Below are positions 33,256 to 44,694 of a stretch of 64,000 bases of DNA, one piece after another. The first letter of the stretch is position 1; each line of letters opens with the position of its first letter. Both the position numbers and the translations under genes were made by a program. The notes beneath the pieces were generated by a model that was not told the origin of the DNA, searched no databases, and saw only the letters and a program-made list of their open reading frames with translations. This DNA is from Nilaparvata lugens. Its lineage: Eukaryota; Arthropoda; Insecta; Hemiptera; Delphacidae. The stretch is from NCBI RefSeq assembly GCF_014356525.2, contig NC_052504.1, positions 101,550,051-101,614,050 of the forward strand, read 5' to 3'.

Positions 33256-33972
33256 GAACACTTACTACGCTCAAACTAATGTGATTTTTAATAATTAGGA
33301 ATTTGTAGTCTTCAGTAGTGCGTTTTGAGTGTGGAGTGTCAAGTGTATTCGAACTCCAGACTTCAGAGGATTATAGAGCCCTGACTGGAAAAGTTCAGAA
33401 AGGTTTTGTGAGTTATTTATTTTACATTAATACATAAATTCTAATTACTAATATCTTATCCCATCAGCCTTTCAAGAAATCCCTAGTAGCCCACAAAGTT
33501 CCAAATTAAATATTTTTCCAATAAAATTTTGTCATAAACTTTGGTAACTTTCATTTAACATTTTGTTTTGATAACTACTTATTTTTCTCTGTAATCTTTT
33601 ATTCAAATATTTTTTATTAATTTTTGGCTCCTCTCACATAACATTGTAAACTTTATCATTTCAGATTTTGTTATCTTCTATAATTCATTTATTTTAATAT
33701 TATTTCAAATAGCCTTTGTTTAGCCTTTGCTTTATTTTTAATTTTCTTTTTCTCAAAAAAATTCCATTGTTATTCTACTTGGCCTTTCACTTATATCTAC
33801 CTTACTCATAACCCTGTCAAGTTTCATTATTTCATTTCATTTTCATCAATCTTAGAGGGATTGATTGGCGCCGGGCATAATCCCAGGAAAATAGAGAAGA
33901 GAATTTAGATCTCTCTCTATTACAAATTCCCAATTATTAAACATCACATTAGTTTGAACGTAGTAAGTGTTC
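33256..33972. repeat. Inverted repeat with about 47-bp arms and 620-bp interior
   Basis: GAACACTTACTACGCTCAAACTAATGTGAT (33256 on) is found reversed at about 33925-33972 with few changes, as is the adjoining AATAATTAGG. The interior is AT-rich with no open reading. It may be a degenerate TIR element. Confidence 0.65.
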
Positions 33973-34565
33973 ATATTGATTCAACAACTTTTTCTATATC
34001 TCTTTCACTTTTTGAGATATCCGCTCTAAAAGATGTGGCATTTTTGAAAAAACACATTTTCCTTCATTTTTTGCTATTTTTGCTCTTATAACCTTTTGAA
34101 TAGCGATGCTGATCATGAGCTTATAGAGAATCAAATTCTCTTCAATTTCATGTATAATTTAACAAGTTTATGCACATCCCCACGACTGTTGCAGCAGCTT
34201 CAGTGTTGAGTGTGAGATCTTCGTCAATCCCGGGATCCCGGTCCAATTTTGATACCTAACAATCCTGGGATTTTTCAGCGTCAATCCCGGGATTTTCGGG
34301 ATTGTAAACCTGAAATTGTGAATCTTCTTTTCCAAAAGCAATAAATTCAACATTTAATTCATTTACGGTGATCAATCAAGCAGTCATAGCGAGCAGATGT
34401 CGTTTTTGGTTTAGTGTGAATAGTTGAAATAGTGTCTATGCAATAGTTAAAGTGCTGAGTTCAGTGTTTTAATTGTTGTGCGCGAGTTCAGTGCCCTGCG
34501 CCGAAAAATCATTTCAGTGCTGAATTATCATCTAGTCTGGCTAAGGAATGTAAAAAATGTGAGGA

Positions 34566-36088
34566 ATGTCGACTCCCAAGAGATTGCCGACCTTCCTCGT
34601 GCCAGAGTTCGAAGAGGAGGAGGAAACAGATGATGTCACAACTATGACGAGTCAACTTACACCAGCTAAGAGCATTGATTCAGCGTCAATGACTGTCAAC
34701 GTCAACAGTTCCCTGGAATGGTTTCTAAAAATGAACCAACTGAAAACTGCAACAGAGCAGTTTTTGTACAATGCATGGAAAGAAGTCACTTGTCAACAGA
34801 GTGAAGAGAGAGAAAGAATGAATAAGCTGGAAAAGGAGTTGGAGAGAGCACAGTTGGAGATCAATCAGCTGAAAGAGATGTGTTTTCATCAGCATCTTCA
34901 ACGAAAACAGAAGCTTCAATCATCAGCTTCAAATACAAAGCAACCAGCATCGTCTATGAGTAGCAATAAAAGTTATTCACCACCGAATTGGAAGGAAGAA
35001 GAGAAAATGGTGGCATCAGAGACTGCATGGATTCTCCCTAAACAAAAGAAGAGAAAAATCCGTGACTCACCAGAAATAATAAGGCCTGCAACTACAGGTA
35101 TGAAACCAACAAAAAAGAAAAACAAGCCTCCACCAGTCATATTAAGCAATGTTCAAGAGTATTCTAAAATTAAAGAGGCATTGAAATCAAAAAATCTCAA
35201 TTTCAGTGCCAACATGATGAACAACAACTAGCTAAAATTGAATGTTGAAACTGAACAAGAATATAGAGATTCAACTAAGATGTTGAATGAAGCTAAATAT
35301 GAATGGTACACGTACGAAAATAAACAAACTTGTCCAATTCGTGTCATGGCTAAAGAGCTTCATCCATTGTGCGATCCAGAGGATATAAAGAACGATCTTC
35401 TAAGCAGAGGCTCTCAAATAATCAGTGCTGTCAACAAAATGAAAAAAGTGAAGAAGGATGGAAGAGAACACATTATCAGACTTCCAATGTTCATGTTAAC
35501 ATTCAAGAATACAGAAGATACAAAAAGAATATTTGAAATTAAACATATTTGCTACATGAAAGTGAAAATTGAATCAATTAGAAGAAATAAAATGATACTG
35601 CAGTGTAAACGTTGTCAGCGGTTTAGTCATACTCAGGCATACTGTCAACATGAGCCTGTGTGTGTGAAGTGTGCTGGAAAACACTGGACCATTCCATGTA
35701 CCAAGGCTAAAGAAACCCCAGCCAAATGTTTCAATTGTGCTGAGACTCACCCAGCTAACTACAGAGGCTGTCTCATCGCTAAAGAACTTCAGAGAAGAAG
35801 AACTGATAAAGACAACATAGTTAAAAGAAGTAGCGGAGTACCACATACAACCCAACAGAGGAAATTCACTTCAAGAAGTACACTGGAGAATTATCCTATT
35901 CTCAAGTAACAAAACCCACTCCAAGCATACAAAAAGAGAGTCAACCAAAGCAGCAGCAGCAACAACAACAGCCAGTTGATGTTAATAATGTTTTGCAGGA
36001 AATTTTAAACAGTTTAAACATTCTTTCTGGACGACTTGACAGCTTAAAAGGGAAGAGTAAGAGTATCGAGAAGAAAACTAAAAAATGA
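34566..36088 (+). pseudogene. ORF1 (gag-like) of the Jockey-like element
   Basis: An acidic N terminus (EEEEETDDVTT), a coiled-coil stretch (about residues 80-105, ERERMNKLEKELERAQLEIN), and a Lys-rich middle. An in-frame TAG at 35229 is followed without frame change by the rest (from 35238). Three zinc knuckles follow: CKRCQRFSHTQAYC, CVKCAGKHWTIPC and CFNCAETHPANYRGC (about 35600-35770), the classic ORF1p nucleic-acid-binding array. Near 35880 the frame shifts and continues through a CAG/CAA-encoded Gln run to TGA at 36086. Two lesions only, so it was active fairly recently. Confidence 0.85.
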
Positions 36089-38740
36089 ATATTACAAGTC
36101 AACAAGATATTAGGATTGCTACCTGGAATGCCAATGAAATAAAAATAATATCAATAGTAATAGAAAACAAGAAATAGAAAAATTTCTAAAGACCCGAAAT
36201 ATAGATTTCTGCCTTATCTCTGTAACCCATTCAACTGAGCAGACTCACTTCAAAATCAATGGATATAATGTTTACGAAACTATTCATCCTCAAAATCAAG
36301 CAAGAGGTGGAAGTGCTGTAATAGTGAAGGAGAGTATTAAACACTATGAAGACTTCAGTATTCAAAGTTGACAGAATCCAAAGTCAGGGCAGTGGACTGT
36401 GAATGATAGTTGGTATTAATACCTACAAATAAATCTCTGAATTCTGTGCATAAAAATACTGATAGCTTGAAGTGCGGTAAGTACGCCAATAAAAACAAAA
36501 TGAGTCAACAAGATGAGATTTAATAATAATAAAATAATAGGCAGATGGTCACATACAAAAACAAGTGTAAGTAAATTAAATCGAATAAAATCTTGGGACA
36601 ATTACAACATGTAATAAAAAACGTTAGAAAAATACAAAATTTAAATGAAATTAGGTCAATGACATTAATGACCATTGAAGCCTGACAATAATCGAAAGGT
36701 ATTATTAATGATACCTGAATTGAGAATATAAATTGAGTGCTACAATAATAAAGTTACTGCTGAAAAATTCAATCTTAATGATTTTTAAAAAGGAATAGTA
36801 ATAAATGATAATAAGCTGTAGATAGTGCTTGATATATAGAAATGGTTAAATGTTGATTAATACTAACACAAATAATCTTAGAATGATTGGATGTCTCGGT
36901 CGACAATAGCACAAGTAAGTAAGTTCAAAAAATGAAAATGCCTTGGTCGGCAGTAAGTTCAAAGGTCAATGTCATATACATTGAAATAGGCATCGGTGGC
37001 CTTAAAATATCACTTATGAGCTAAAGGTAGGTAGCTGTCAAATACAATGAAATAGTTGTTAATATAGAATACATTAATATAGGCGGCATAGGCCTTCAGT
37101 GAATTAAATGTCAAGTTAGACATCAATAGAACAACTCAAATATGAGAATACGCTTGCAAGCCAAGGGTAGCTATCAACAAAATTGAATGAAGTACATATT
37201 ATAACCTTGACGTTATGTAGGACAGTGCTCTCAATGAGACATGCACTGTAGCATATTGAATTCATGAAGATAGGCTCGATTGCCAAAGGTATGGACAATT
37301 AAATGTTTTTAATTGCCGAAAAGGTTGAATGATAGCTACAAAAATTGTATGAATGCACATAAAACTGTTTGAATTAGAAATAGAGAACAACGTGGTCCAG
37401 TATCGACACGCTGTAGTATTTTCATTCAGTTATGTAATACATGCGTAAATGAAAGTTGATTAAAACGATTTACGTAACCTGAATAAAATTTTGAAGAAGA
37501 GATGCAGCCAGGCAGACAGGCAAGGAATCCACGGTACCCAAAAGAACAGGACATCAGCAAGCGACGATGTGATCTGGCCATGCAAAGACAAGAATGGAAG
37601 CGTCCAACAGTAGGCGAAACCCCCAGTGGAAATGTGAGCAGGAACATGAAGAATTCCAAACGAATAATCCGAATTTCGAGTTGTGGAATTTTTAGATTGA
37701 TTTCCAAACGGTAGAGATGATGAAATTGAAAGTTTGAGTTTCAAGAGGTGAAGCCAATTGTTAGAAGAATGGCGATAGACGCCAACACGAGGTTGTGATC
37801 TTGACAAAGTTTATCAGCGTAAATAAGTGAAGAAATCGATGAACAATTGAATCACAATTGAAGAATAGAATAAACGAATTAATTTGAAAGAATAATTCAC
37901 TTTTTAAAAACGTTCCGTAGATCAGATGAATATGGATGAAAAGTTTAGACCAGGAGCGAAAGTGCACTCTCCGACTAGACCTGATCAAAAGACAAGGAAA
38001 CATCTAATGCTCGGCTGAAAAAGGGACATGCCGGATATGTTCGAAACGTAAGTAAAACGTTTGATGAAAAAATAGCAAATATCTAGAAAGTAAGATGCCT
38101 AAAGGACAAAATAAATTCCAAAAAAATTGAATGATACAAAATATTAAAATTGAAACAACGAATAATACGATGAATAATATAGAAAACCAACTTGATTGGG
38201 GCAGTGACGTGGAATCTTGACTGTGACGTCACTGGACAGTGCAGATGGACAAAATGACGACATGATGTCTACATAGTAACGGAACGAGTAACAAGTGGAA
38301 CCGTTCCAATAAATGCTTTGTCAGATTTTACAAAGTAATGAAATACAGCTTACTGTAGTTGGAATAGAGTCCATCAACCAGAGAATACTTGTTGAAGCTG
38401 CATATTTCCCACCACATTACAATTTAAAGAAAAATGATTATTCAAATATTCTTCATTAGCTTGGAGATAGATTCATAGTAGGTGGAGATTTTAATGCCAA
38501 GCATAAGGATTGGGGTTCAAGACTCACAACTACTAAAGGAAAAGAACTCAGAGAGGCTATCCAGGAGCTGGGCTGCGAATTCCATTCAACAGATTTGAAT
38601 AAAACTCCAGCTCTTCTAGATTTCTTTATAACAAAATATCCAGTAATTTTATTGACATTGAAGAGAGCTTTGACCTGGATTCTGATCATTCAGCTGTAAT
38701 TCTCACACTCAGTGAACGAATAATAGAGAAAGAAGACAGA
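36085..38740 (+). pseudogene. ORF2 endonuclease domain (APE type), split by an insertion
   Basis: ATG at 36085 overlaps the ORF1 stop. It begins with RIATWNAN, the conserved N-terminal EN motif, then after a frame break includes YETIHPQNQARGGSAVIVKE and HYEDFSIQS, where the insertion starts. It resumes after 38336 with QLTVVGIES and AAYFPPHYN, then VGGDFNAKHKDWGS, which contains the catalytic GDFNAKH motif (about 38478-38510), and LLDFFITKYP. Bridging the insertion site at the CAAAGT repeat restores a continuous reading. Confidence 0.82.
36369..38330. mobile_element. Unidentified 1962-bp insertion inside the Jockey endonuclease
   Basis: The flanking repeat CAAAGT (36363-36368 and 38331-38336) and the exact restoration of the endonuclease frame when it is removed show an insertion with a 6-bp target duplication. 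The left end starts TGACAGAATCC; the right end has TTTGTCA then GATTTTA, so the termini are only weakly inverted (TGACA/TGTCA). The interior has several CGGCATAGGCCTT- and TTGAATG-type AT-rich motifs and no recognisable gene. An AATAAA lies just before the TTTGTCA. It may be a solo LTR or a non-autonomous DNA element. Confidence 0.65.
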
Positions 38741-38743
38741 TCA

Positions 38744-40481
38744 ATGTTAGTCAACCGAACAACAGACTGGGAAGCTTTTAAAGTGGATTTGGAGAATAAA
38801 ATCAACTTGAATATTTCCCTTAGAACAGCTGAGCAGTTAGATGAAGCCGCAGAAAATTTCATGTGGCAAATCCAGAAATCAGCCTGGAAAAACACTAGAC
38901 AATACACCAGGAAAACAAAAGGATGCAATTACTCATTGGAGATTCGACAACTTGTTTTAGAAAAACAAAGGGCAAGAAGAAGATTGCAACAAACTCGTGA
39001 TCCTGCTGACAAAAATATCTTGAATAACAAAACACAACATTTGAGAAGAGAGATAAGGGAACTAACTGAGGAATCCATTAATAACTACCTTCAAAATTTG
39101 ACAGCTGATGCCAGTACAGATTATTCATTATGGAAACCAACAAAAAGAATTAAGTGACCAATATCACAATCCCCTCCAATCAGAAAACCAGATGGTACTT
39201 GGGCAAGAAATAACAGAGGAAAGGCAGATAAATTCAAAATTTGACAGCTGATGCCAGTACAGATTATTCATTATGGAAACCAACAAAAAGAATTAAGCGA
39301 CCAATATCACAATCCCCTCCAATCAGAAAACCAGATGGTACTTGGGCAAGAAATAACAGAGGAAAGGCAGATATATTTGCTAATCATCTAGAAGAAATCT
39401 TTCAGTCAAAAAACATTCAATCTGAAATTGATCCTGAAGAAGATATAATAGATGATTTAGATACAGAGATTGATCTAGTTTCTATAAATGAGGTTCAAGA
39501 AGAAATAAAAAATAATCTGAATACCAAAAAAGCACCTGGGTTTGATTTGATTACAGGTGAAATCTTGAAGAAACTTCCAAGGAAAGGTATTGTCATGCTA
39601 ACATATTTATTCAATGCATCACTCCGAATACAGCATTTTCCTTCAATTTGGAAGGTGGCAGAAGTCATCATGTTGCAAAAGCCTGGGAAATGTCCTCAAG
39701 AAGCAAAATCGTTCCGCCCAATATCTCTTCTACCTGTAATTTCAAAGCTTTTTGAGAAATTGCTAATGAAGAGATTGGCTCCCATAATAAGTAGCAGGAA
39801 TCTGATACCAGCCCATCAATTTGGCTTCAGGCAGAAGCACTCAACCCTGGACCAAGTACATAGAATCACTAATGTAATAGAGAATTCATTAGAGAAAAAA
39901 TGTATATGCTCAGCAATCCTCCTTGATGTGGCACAGGCATTTGACAAAGTGTGGCATGAAGGACTGATCAATAAACTTCATAAAATTCTTCCCACTCAAC
40001 TTGTAAAACTTTTAAAAGCATACATCACTAACAGATTGTTTAGAGTAGAACAAGGTGATGACGTCTCTGAATTAAAGGAAATAAGGGCTGGAGTTCCACA
40101 AGGTAGTGTTCTTGGACCAGTTCTTTATGTGCTGTACACAAGCTATCTTCCTGAATTGGATGCAGTGACAATTATTGCTACTTTTGCTGATGATACTGCA
40201 ATAGGCTACTGGCAGAAGGTGAAACAGTACAAGAAGCAGCCACAAAACTAGAGAATGCTAGCAACAAACTCAGTGACTGGACCAAAAAATGGAGAATTGA
40301 TTGAATGAGATGAAGTCCATTCATATCAACTTCACAAACAAAAATATCAATGATCCGATTCTTATAAATCTAAATGGGAATGTAGTACCACACAGCAACA
40401 CAGCAAAATACCTTGGAATGACTCTTGATGCCAAGTTGAAATGGAAGGAGCATATCAAGATGAAAAGGAGTGAGCTGGGAA
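38744..40481 (+). pseudogene. ORF2 reverse transcriptase domain of the Jockey-like element
   Basis: RT blocks in order: FRPISLLPVISKLFEKLL; HQFGFRQKHST; LLDVAQAFDKVWHEGL (first catalytic Asp); GVPQGSVLGPVLYVLY; and ATFADDTAI (second catalytic pair, about 40180-40205). The reading 39241-40251 is open for 336 codons. After about 40215 the frame shifts, and the thumb (KYLGMTLDAKLKWKEHIKMK) is read from 40301. The upstream linker at 38744-39157 ends at TGA inside the first copy of a tandem duplication. Confidence 0.88.
39090..39375 (+). repeat. 143-bp tandem duplication inside the RT gene
   Basis: TTCAAAATTTGACAGCTGATG starts at 39090 and again at 39233; the two copies differ mainly by AAGTGACC versus AAGCGACC, which creates a stop in the first copy. 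143 is not a multiple of 3, so the duplication also shifts the frame. It is a post-insertion event or an assembly artefact. Confidence 0.9.
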
Positions 40482-41420
40482 TTTTCTGATGGCTTCTAAT
40501 TTACTGCTATCTTGGGAGATGCCATCTGGGGTGATGATATGACCTAAATATTTGACTTGTTGTGCAAAAAACTCGCATTTTGATAATTTCAATTTGAGTC
40601 CACACCTGATGAGGCGACGAAACACTGTTTTCAGATGTTGGCAATGGTCCTGAATATTTGCTGAAGAAATAATTCCATCATCCACATAGAGTGTACAGAA
40701 GTCTGTGACATCTTCTCCTACAGCTTGACGAAGGCAACAAATAAATATGGCCATGGCGTTCCTCAGTCCATTGAATAAAAATGACATATAATCTCTTGAT
40801 TCTGTTGCTATCTGAATTTGAAAATAGCCTGCGCTTAGGTCAACTGTAGAATATACCTTCTTCCCACTAAAGGTTTGGAGTACTTGTTCTATCTGGTCTG
40901 GGCTATCACGATCATCCTCCAAAATGCTGTTAAGCGCCCATGCATCTAGACATAATCTCACGGTGCCGTCTTTCTTAGCAACACAAACAATTGGTAAGCT
41001 ATATTGAGAGCTTGATGGTTCGATAATCCCCAATTCCAACATTCTATTTATCTCTGCTATAGCTGCCGGGCGGTATGTAAATGGTATTGGATAAGATTTT
41101 CGATAATAGGCTTCATGAGGCTTGACGTTGAGTCGGCATTCAAAGTCTTTGGCTAGGCCGGGCTGTTCTGAAAAGACATCTCTATTTTCAATGAAAACCT
41201 TTGCTACACTGTTTTTTGTATCTGAATCCCATTCGGCACAACAGTTTATCTTATCCAATAGTCTTTCCAGCATTTCTTCAGAGGAGATATCTTTATCCGT
41301 CACACCATCATCTGCTGTCGTTAAACTCAACACTTCAAAATGCTCCATGGTTTCTTCGATTTCATGGATACCCCAAGTCCTGGGAACACCTTCCATGTGG
41401 ATGCAAATTGTACTATCCAA
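40455..41420 (-). pseudogene. Gypsy-like LTR retrotransposon reverse transcriptase, truncated
   Basis: A minus-strand open reading of 321 codons with Gypsy-type RT blocks: INRMLELGIIEPSSSQYSLP; VAKKDGTVRLCLDA; VYSTVDLSAGYFQI (catalytic Asp); FNGLRNAMAIF; LYVDDGII (the YVDD catalytic pair); and LKLSKCEFFAQQVKYLGHII. It ends where it meets the Jockey element (40482), so RNase H and integrase are missing. LCLDAWALN in place of the usual (C/V)DYR.LN is a diverged motif. Confidence 0.88.
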
Positions 41421-41424
41421 TTTT

Positions 41425-41924
41425 CTCCAGGATGTCTTTTTAAACTGAGGGGTGTAATAATTTCGGTGGTGGTAATTTCAGGACTTGCATGGAATTTTAG
41501 TGTTCAGAAATTCAAACAGGTTCGAAAATACTGTAGGAAATCAGCACCTATTATCATTGATGGACCTTTGACTGGTAACACCAGGAAAGTATATTCAAAT
41601 ATAATTCCTTCTATTTCCACTTCTAAGAGACATTGAGTGTTCACTCTTATTCTTCTGCTTATCTTTGATGTTTAAAAACATATCCTCTTGCAATAAACAG
41701 CATTGTGAGCCACTGTCAATCAGGGCTTGTAGTTTAGTCCCATACAGCTTGCATTCGATATAAGTTTGTAGCTGACTGTCTGATGTCCCGTCGGTACTGT
41801 CAGGGTTTTCTAAGAGTGTTTCCCGCTGATCGTCCCGGAAAGTAGCGTCTATGTGGAGAGGTTTAGTAGGTTCCTCTAATTTGGCAGATGAATAATTATC
41901 CTTTACTTCGGGGGTGTCATATAG
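41425..41924 (-). pseudogene. Gypsy-like aspartic protease region, frameshifted
   Basis: Between the gag-like and RT readings, one minus-strand frame gives KLYGTKLQALIDSGSQCCLL, with the retropepsin active-site triad as IDSGS (about 41705-41725). The frames around it are broken several times, so no continuous protein survives. Its position upstream of RT is normal for Gypsy pol. Confidence 0.7.
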
Positions 41925-43301
41925 TCATGTAGTTTTAGAAGCATTTATTTCTTGATTTGGTGGTGGGTTATTTGCATGTTGATTTTGGGTTGTTTTTGCT
42001 GTATGTGCTACTGTGTAAGACGTATTTGTTCGGTTATGATTTTGATGTGTTTCACCTTGACTCTTGTGACCTCCATCTCGCTTATAATTATTCCCATTTA
42101 AACAATCTCTGCCGTCATAATATGCTCCTTTATCCTGCTGTTTATTATTGTAATATGGAGATCTATTTCTAGAACTGTTTTCAAATGAATGACCTCTGCT
42201 AGTATTTTCAGTGTATTTTGGATATCGAGTATTTGCTCCGGCATTTGACATTTGATTCTCACCATTGTAATTTTTCCTGAAGCTATTGCTATTATGCTGA
42301 AGGGAATGATTGGAATCTCCTGCGCGATCGTTTACTTGACCTGATTCAAAAGTAACGGATTGGATACAGTGTAAATGTTCTATCAGTTCTTTGCAACTGG
42401 AAATCGAAGATACTGCCAGTGTCATGCGAACATTGAAAGGAAGCTTTTTTGATAATATATTTGCTAGTGATGAGTCCGCCAAAGATTCATCTAATTGCTC
42501 CTACTTCCTGGGTACCTCATCCAACCGCTCATTCACTTGGCATGTGACATCATCTATACGGGTTTCTAACGTTTTTATGACTGCAGATTGTGTATCTATC
42601 TTGATATCTATCATATTTCTCACTTCCTCCTTGAAGCTAGAAAATTTTTCATCCATAGTTTTGATACCTTCTTGTAGGATTTTGGTATTTTCCTCCATTT
42701 TATCTTCCATTTTTTCCACACTCCCTTGTACAGCTTTGATATTTTCATTGATAATTTTGCTATTTTTCTGCATTTTTTTAGTCACCCCCTCTAAGGCTTG
42801 GCTGAGCAAAAGTTTAAATTCATTTATTGGATCATTTGCCATGAGATTGGTAGTATGACCGACTGAAGAGTCTAATGTGGTGTTGTGCTTTTTTAGGTTG
42901 GCGGTGGCGGATGACAATTGGCTGGCCACATCGGATGACGACTGGGTGGTGGTACTCTTCGTTCCCTTGGCGATGCTTGGGGCAATCTGCAGAGACACCG
43001 GCACCTGGTTGGACGCCCTCACTCCCTCATCTCTGCCAGCTGGACTCTCATCAGGATTCATTACATCTACAACGTTATCGATCCTAGTGGAAGACAAATG
43101 GGCCAGGTTTTGCGGGTCGAAATTGATGGAGCACACACTGCCTCCTTCTCTCTCCCGTGGGGTCTCCGCGGCATTGTCCTGGGGTTGTTGGTCGGCCGGT
43201 GTCATAGTCATAGAGTTTTGGGGGTGGTCGCTAAAGTAAGAGATTTGCAAGTTAGCTGGTGACTGCTTCATGGTGCCGATATTATGGAATACTTCAGACA
43301 A
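41925..43301 (-). pseudogene. Gypsy-like gag ORF with one in-frame stop and probable internal deletion
   Basis: The readings 42501-43301 and 41925-42482 share one frame and are separated only by a TAG at 42501. The N-terminal part is Ser/Gln/Asp-rich, then has a coiled coil (KKMQKNSKIINENIKAVQGS, VEKMEDKMEENTKI and on). The C-terminal part contains LPFNVRMTLAVSSISSCKEL and an Asn/Arg-rich nucleocapsid-like tail without CCHC fingers. The jump from coiled coil to the C-terminal capsid piece suggests most of the capsid domain has been deleted. Confidence 0.65.
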
Positions 43302-43461
43302 GTTGCTAAGTGTACTGCCAAATTACCGGAATATTAAAATGGACGTACTGATAGTGCCTATTCTGGATAAAGTTGTGTGGTGTTAAAAGTTTCAAGTGTC
43401 ATGTACATATATTACGAAAAGACCTTCAAGTGACACAGGTATGCCTGCCAATATGGATAAA

Positions 43462-44694
43462 TTACTTTAATATAGTTCTTAAATTTTTAGGTAGGGTCTT
43501 ATCTTCCTTAATAACAATAATGTTGTTATGTCTCAAATAACTTATAACCCTGGTCAGCATACAATATTTAGATTCACAGATCAAGATCAAAATTTTGCTA
43601 TAAAATTTTATGGAAATTTCCATCCAATTTTTCTCAATTATGAGAATTATGTTATCGAACTTGTGTGATACAGTTTGTCTGTATTTATGCAGCTTGAAAA
43701 ATTTCAATTTGAAGAGCAACTCAATTACTTTAGCCAAAAACTTACAATAGATCATCAGATATATCTTGTTGAATCAACTTCAGATTATACTTCTTGCAGC
43801 TTTCAGTTTTATTAATAATTTTATCGATCATTGATAGTAAGGTTGAGTAGGTAAGCTTTCCATCATGCCTCACGCTTGTGGTGCCATTGTGTAAAGGGGT
43901 AAATTGCAAATCCTTTGTAGATGATATGATGTTCTTGATATTTATAAGAGCAGTTACTAAATTCTCTATTTTGCGAATAAATTCACAAAAAATTAAGGCT
44001 GTCCGGCTCGCAAAATTGCTGTGTTCAAACCTCAGCTTTAGCTCAGCTTTAGCTTTAACATGAATTTTCCAGATGCAATTAATCACCATAAGGTTCAATG
44101 ACCGGTGATTATTAACTCTTACCGCTGCTTCTATGAAGTTCTTGAAGAATACCAATGAGGAAATCAAAAGAATAGTTGATGACTGATTATCAGTAACCAT
44201 GTACACAATAAAGAATAATAAAGACCAACTATAATTTTTCTAGTTGATCCTTAAAACGCTTGTCATGAATACAAGTGTTCACCAATTTATCCTTCTAAAA
44301 TTCCTTAGAACTTACAACGCCAGTTCTTGAAGCTCTCTGGATCCTTATATGATATAACCGGAACCTTATTAATATACTTGTCAATATGTTGTTTCTGGCA
44401 GACTAATATGATTATCATCAAAGGATGATAAATATGGAGTGCTCTTAATAAGATCAATATCAATTGATTCAATAATTTTATATGCTGCTGAATATTTTTT
44501 TGGTACCAAGACAGCTCAAACTGTATATCACGAGATGAGTTAGGATAAAATAAATTTCTATGATTGGTATGCTGACATAAAATACAAAATATATTCCCAT
44601 AAAACAATGTATAAATAAAATATTCTATATCTATAATTTTCCTAAATAAATTCTTTTCTAAAATCTGAATACTTATCACAAGGTTTACTAGCAT
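43462..44694 (-). CDS. Possible four-exon gene of unknown function
   Basis: Proposed minus-strand exons are 44694-44316, 44182-44123, 43965-43746 and 43549-43462. Donors are GTAAGT, GTAAGA and GTAAGT; acceptors are AATCAG, AAATAG and ACCAG. The phases agree at all three junctions and the total is 747 bases, a 248-residue protein including ATG and TAA. The pieces are long for DNA this AT-rich (126 codons before the first donor; a 154-codon reading spans exons 2-3). It is helical-looking with an IIILVC hydrophobic patch, and I recognise no family. Introns of 133, 157 and 196 bp are short for this locus. It could be a retroelement-associated ORF or chance. Confidence 0.35.

Larger units (their letters stand above)
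34380..40481 (+). mobile_element. Jockey-like non-LTR retrotransposon, near complete but broken and 3'-truncated
   Basis: Order: a leader with a GTTCAGTGTTTTAATTGTTG-type sequence; ORF1 (34566-36088); ORF2 starting by ATGA overlap (36085) with endonuclease then reverse transcriptase; interrupted at 36369-38330; internal 143-bp duplication; RT thumb to 40481, where it joins Gypsy-like sequence. There is no poly(A). Many single-base breaks and stops. The same family as the fragment at 240-1249. Confidence 0.85.

Noticed and set aside
33860..33890. TTGGCGCCGGGC as a retroviral primer-binding site
   Set aside because: No LTR end precedes it and no gag or pol follows in the right place.
35940..36000. 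CAG/CAA run as a possible polyglutamine expansion gene
   Set aside because: It is the Gln-rich C terminus of the Jockey-like ORF1 in the shifted frame.
37426..37807. Overlapping minus-strand readings of 93 and 115 codons
   Set aside because: Inside the unidentified insertion, in different frames, no domain or initiation context; treated as chance.
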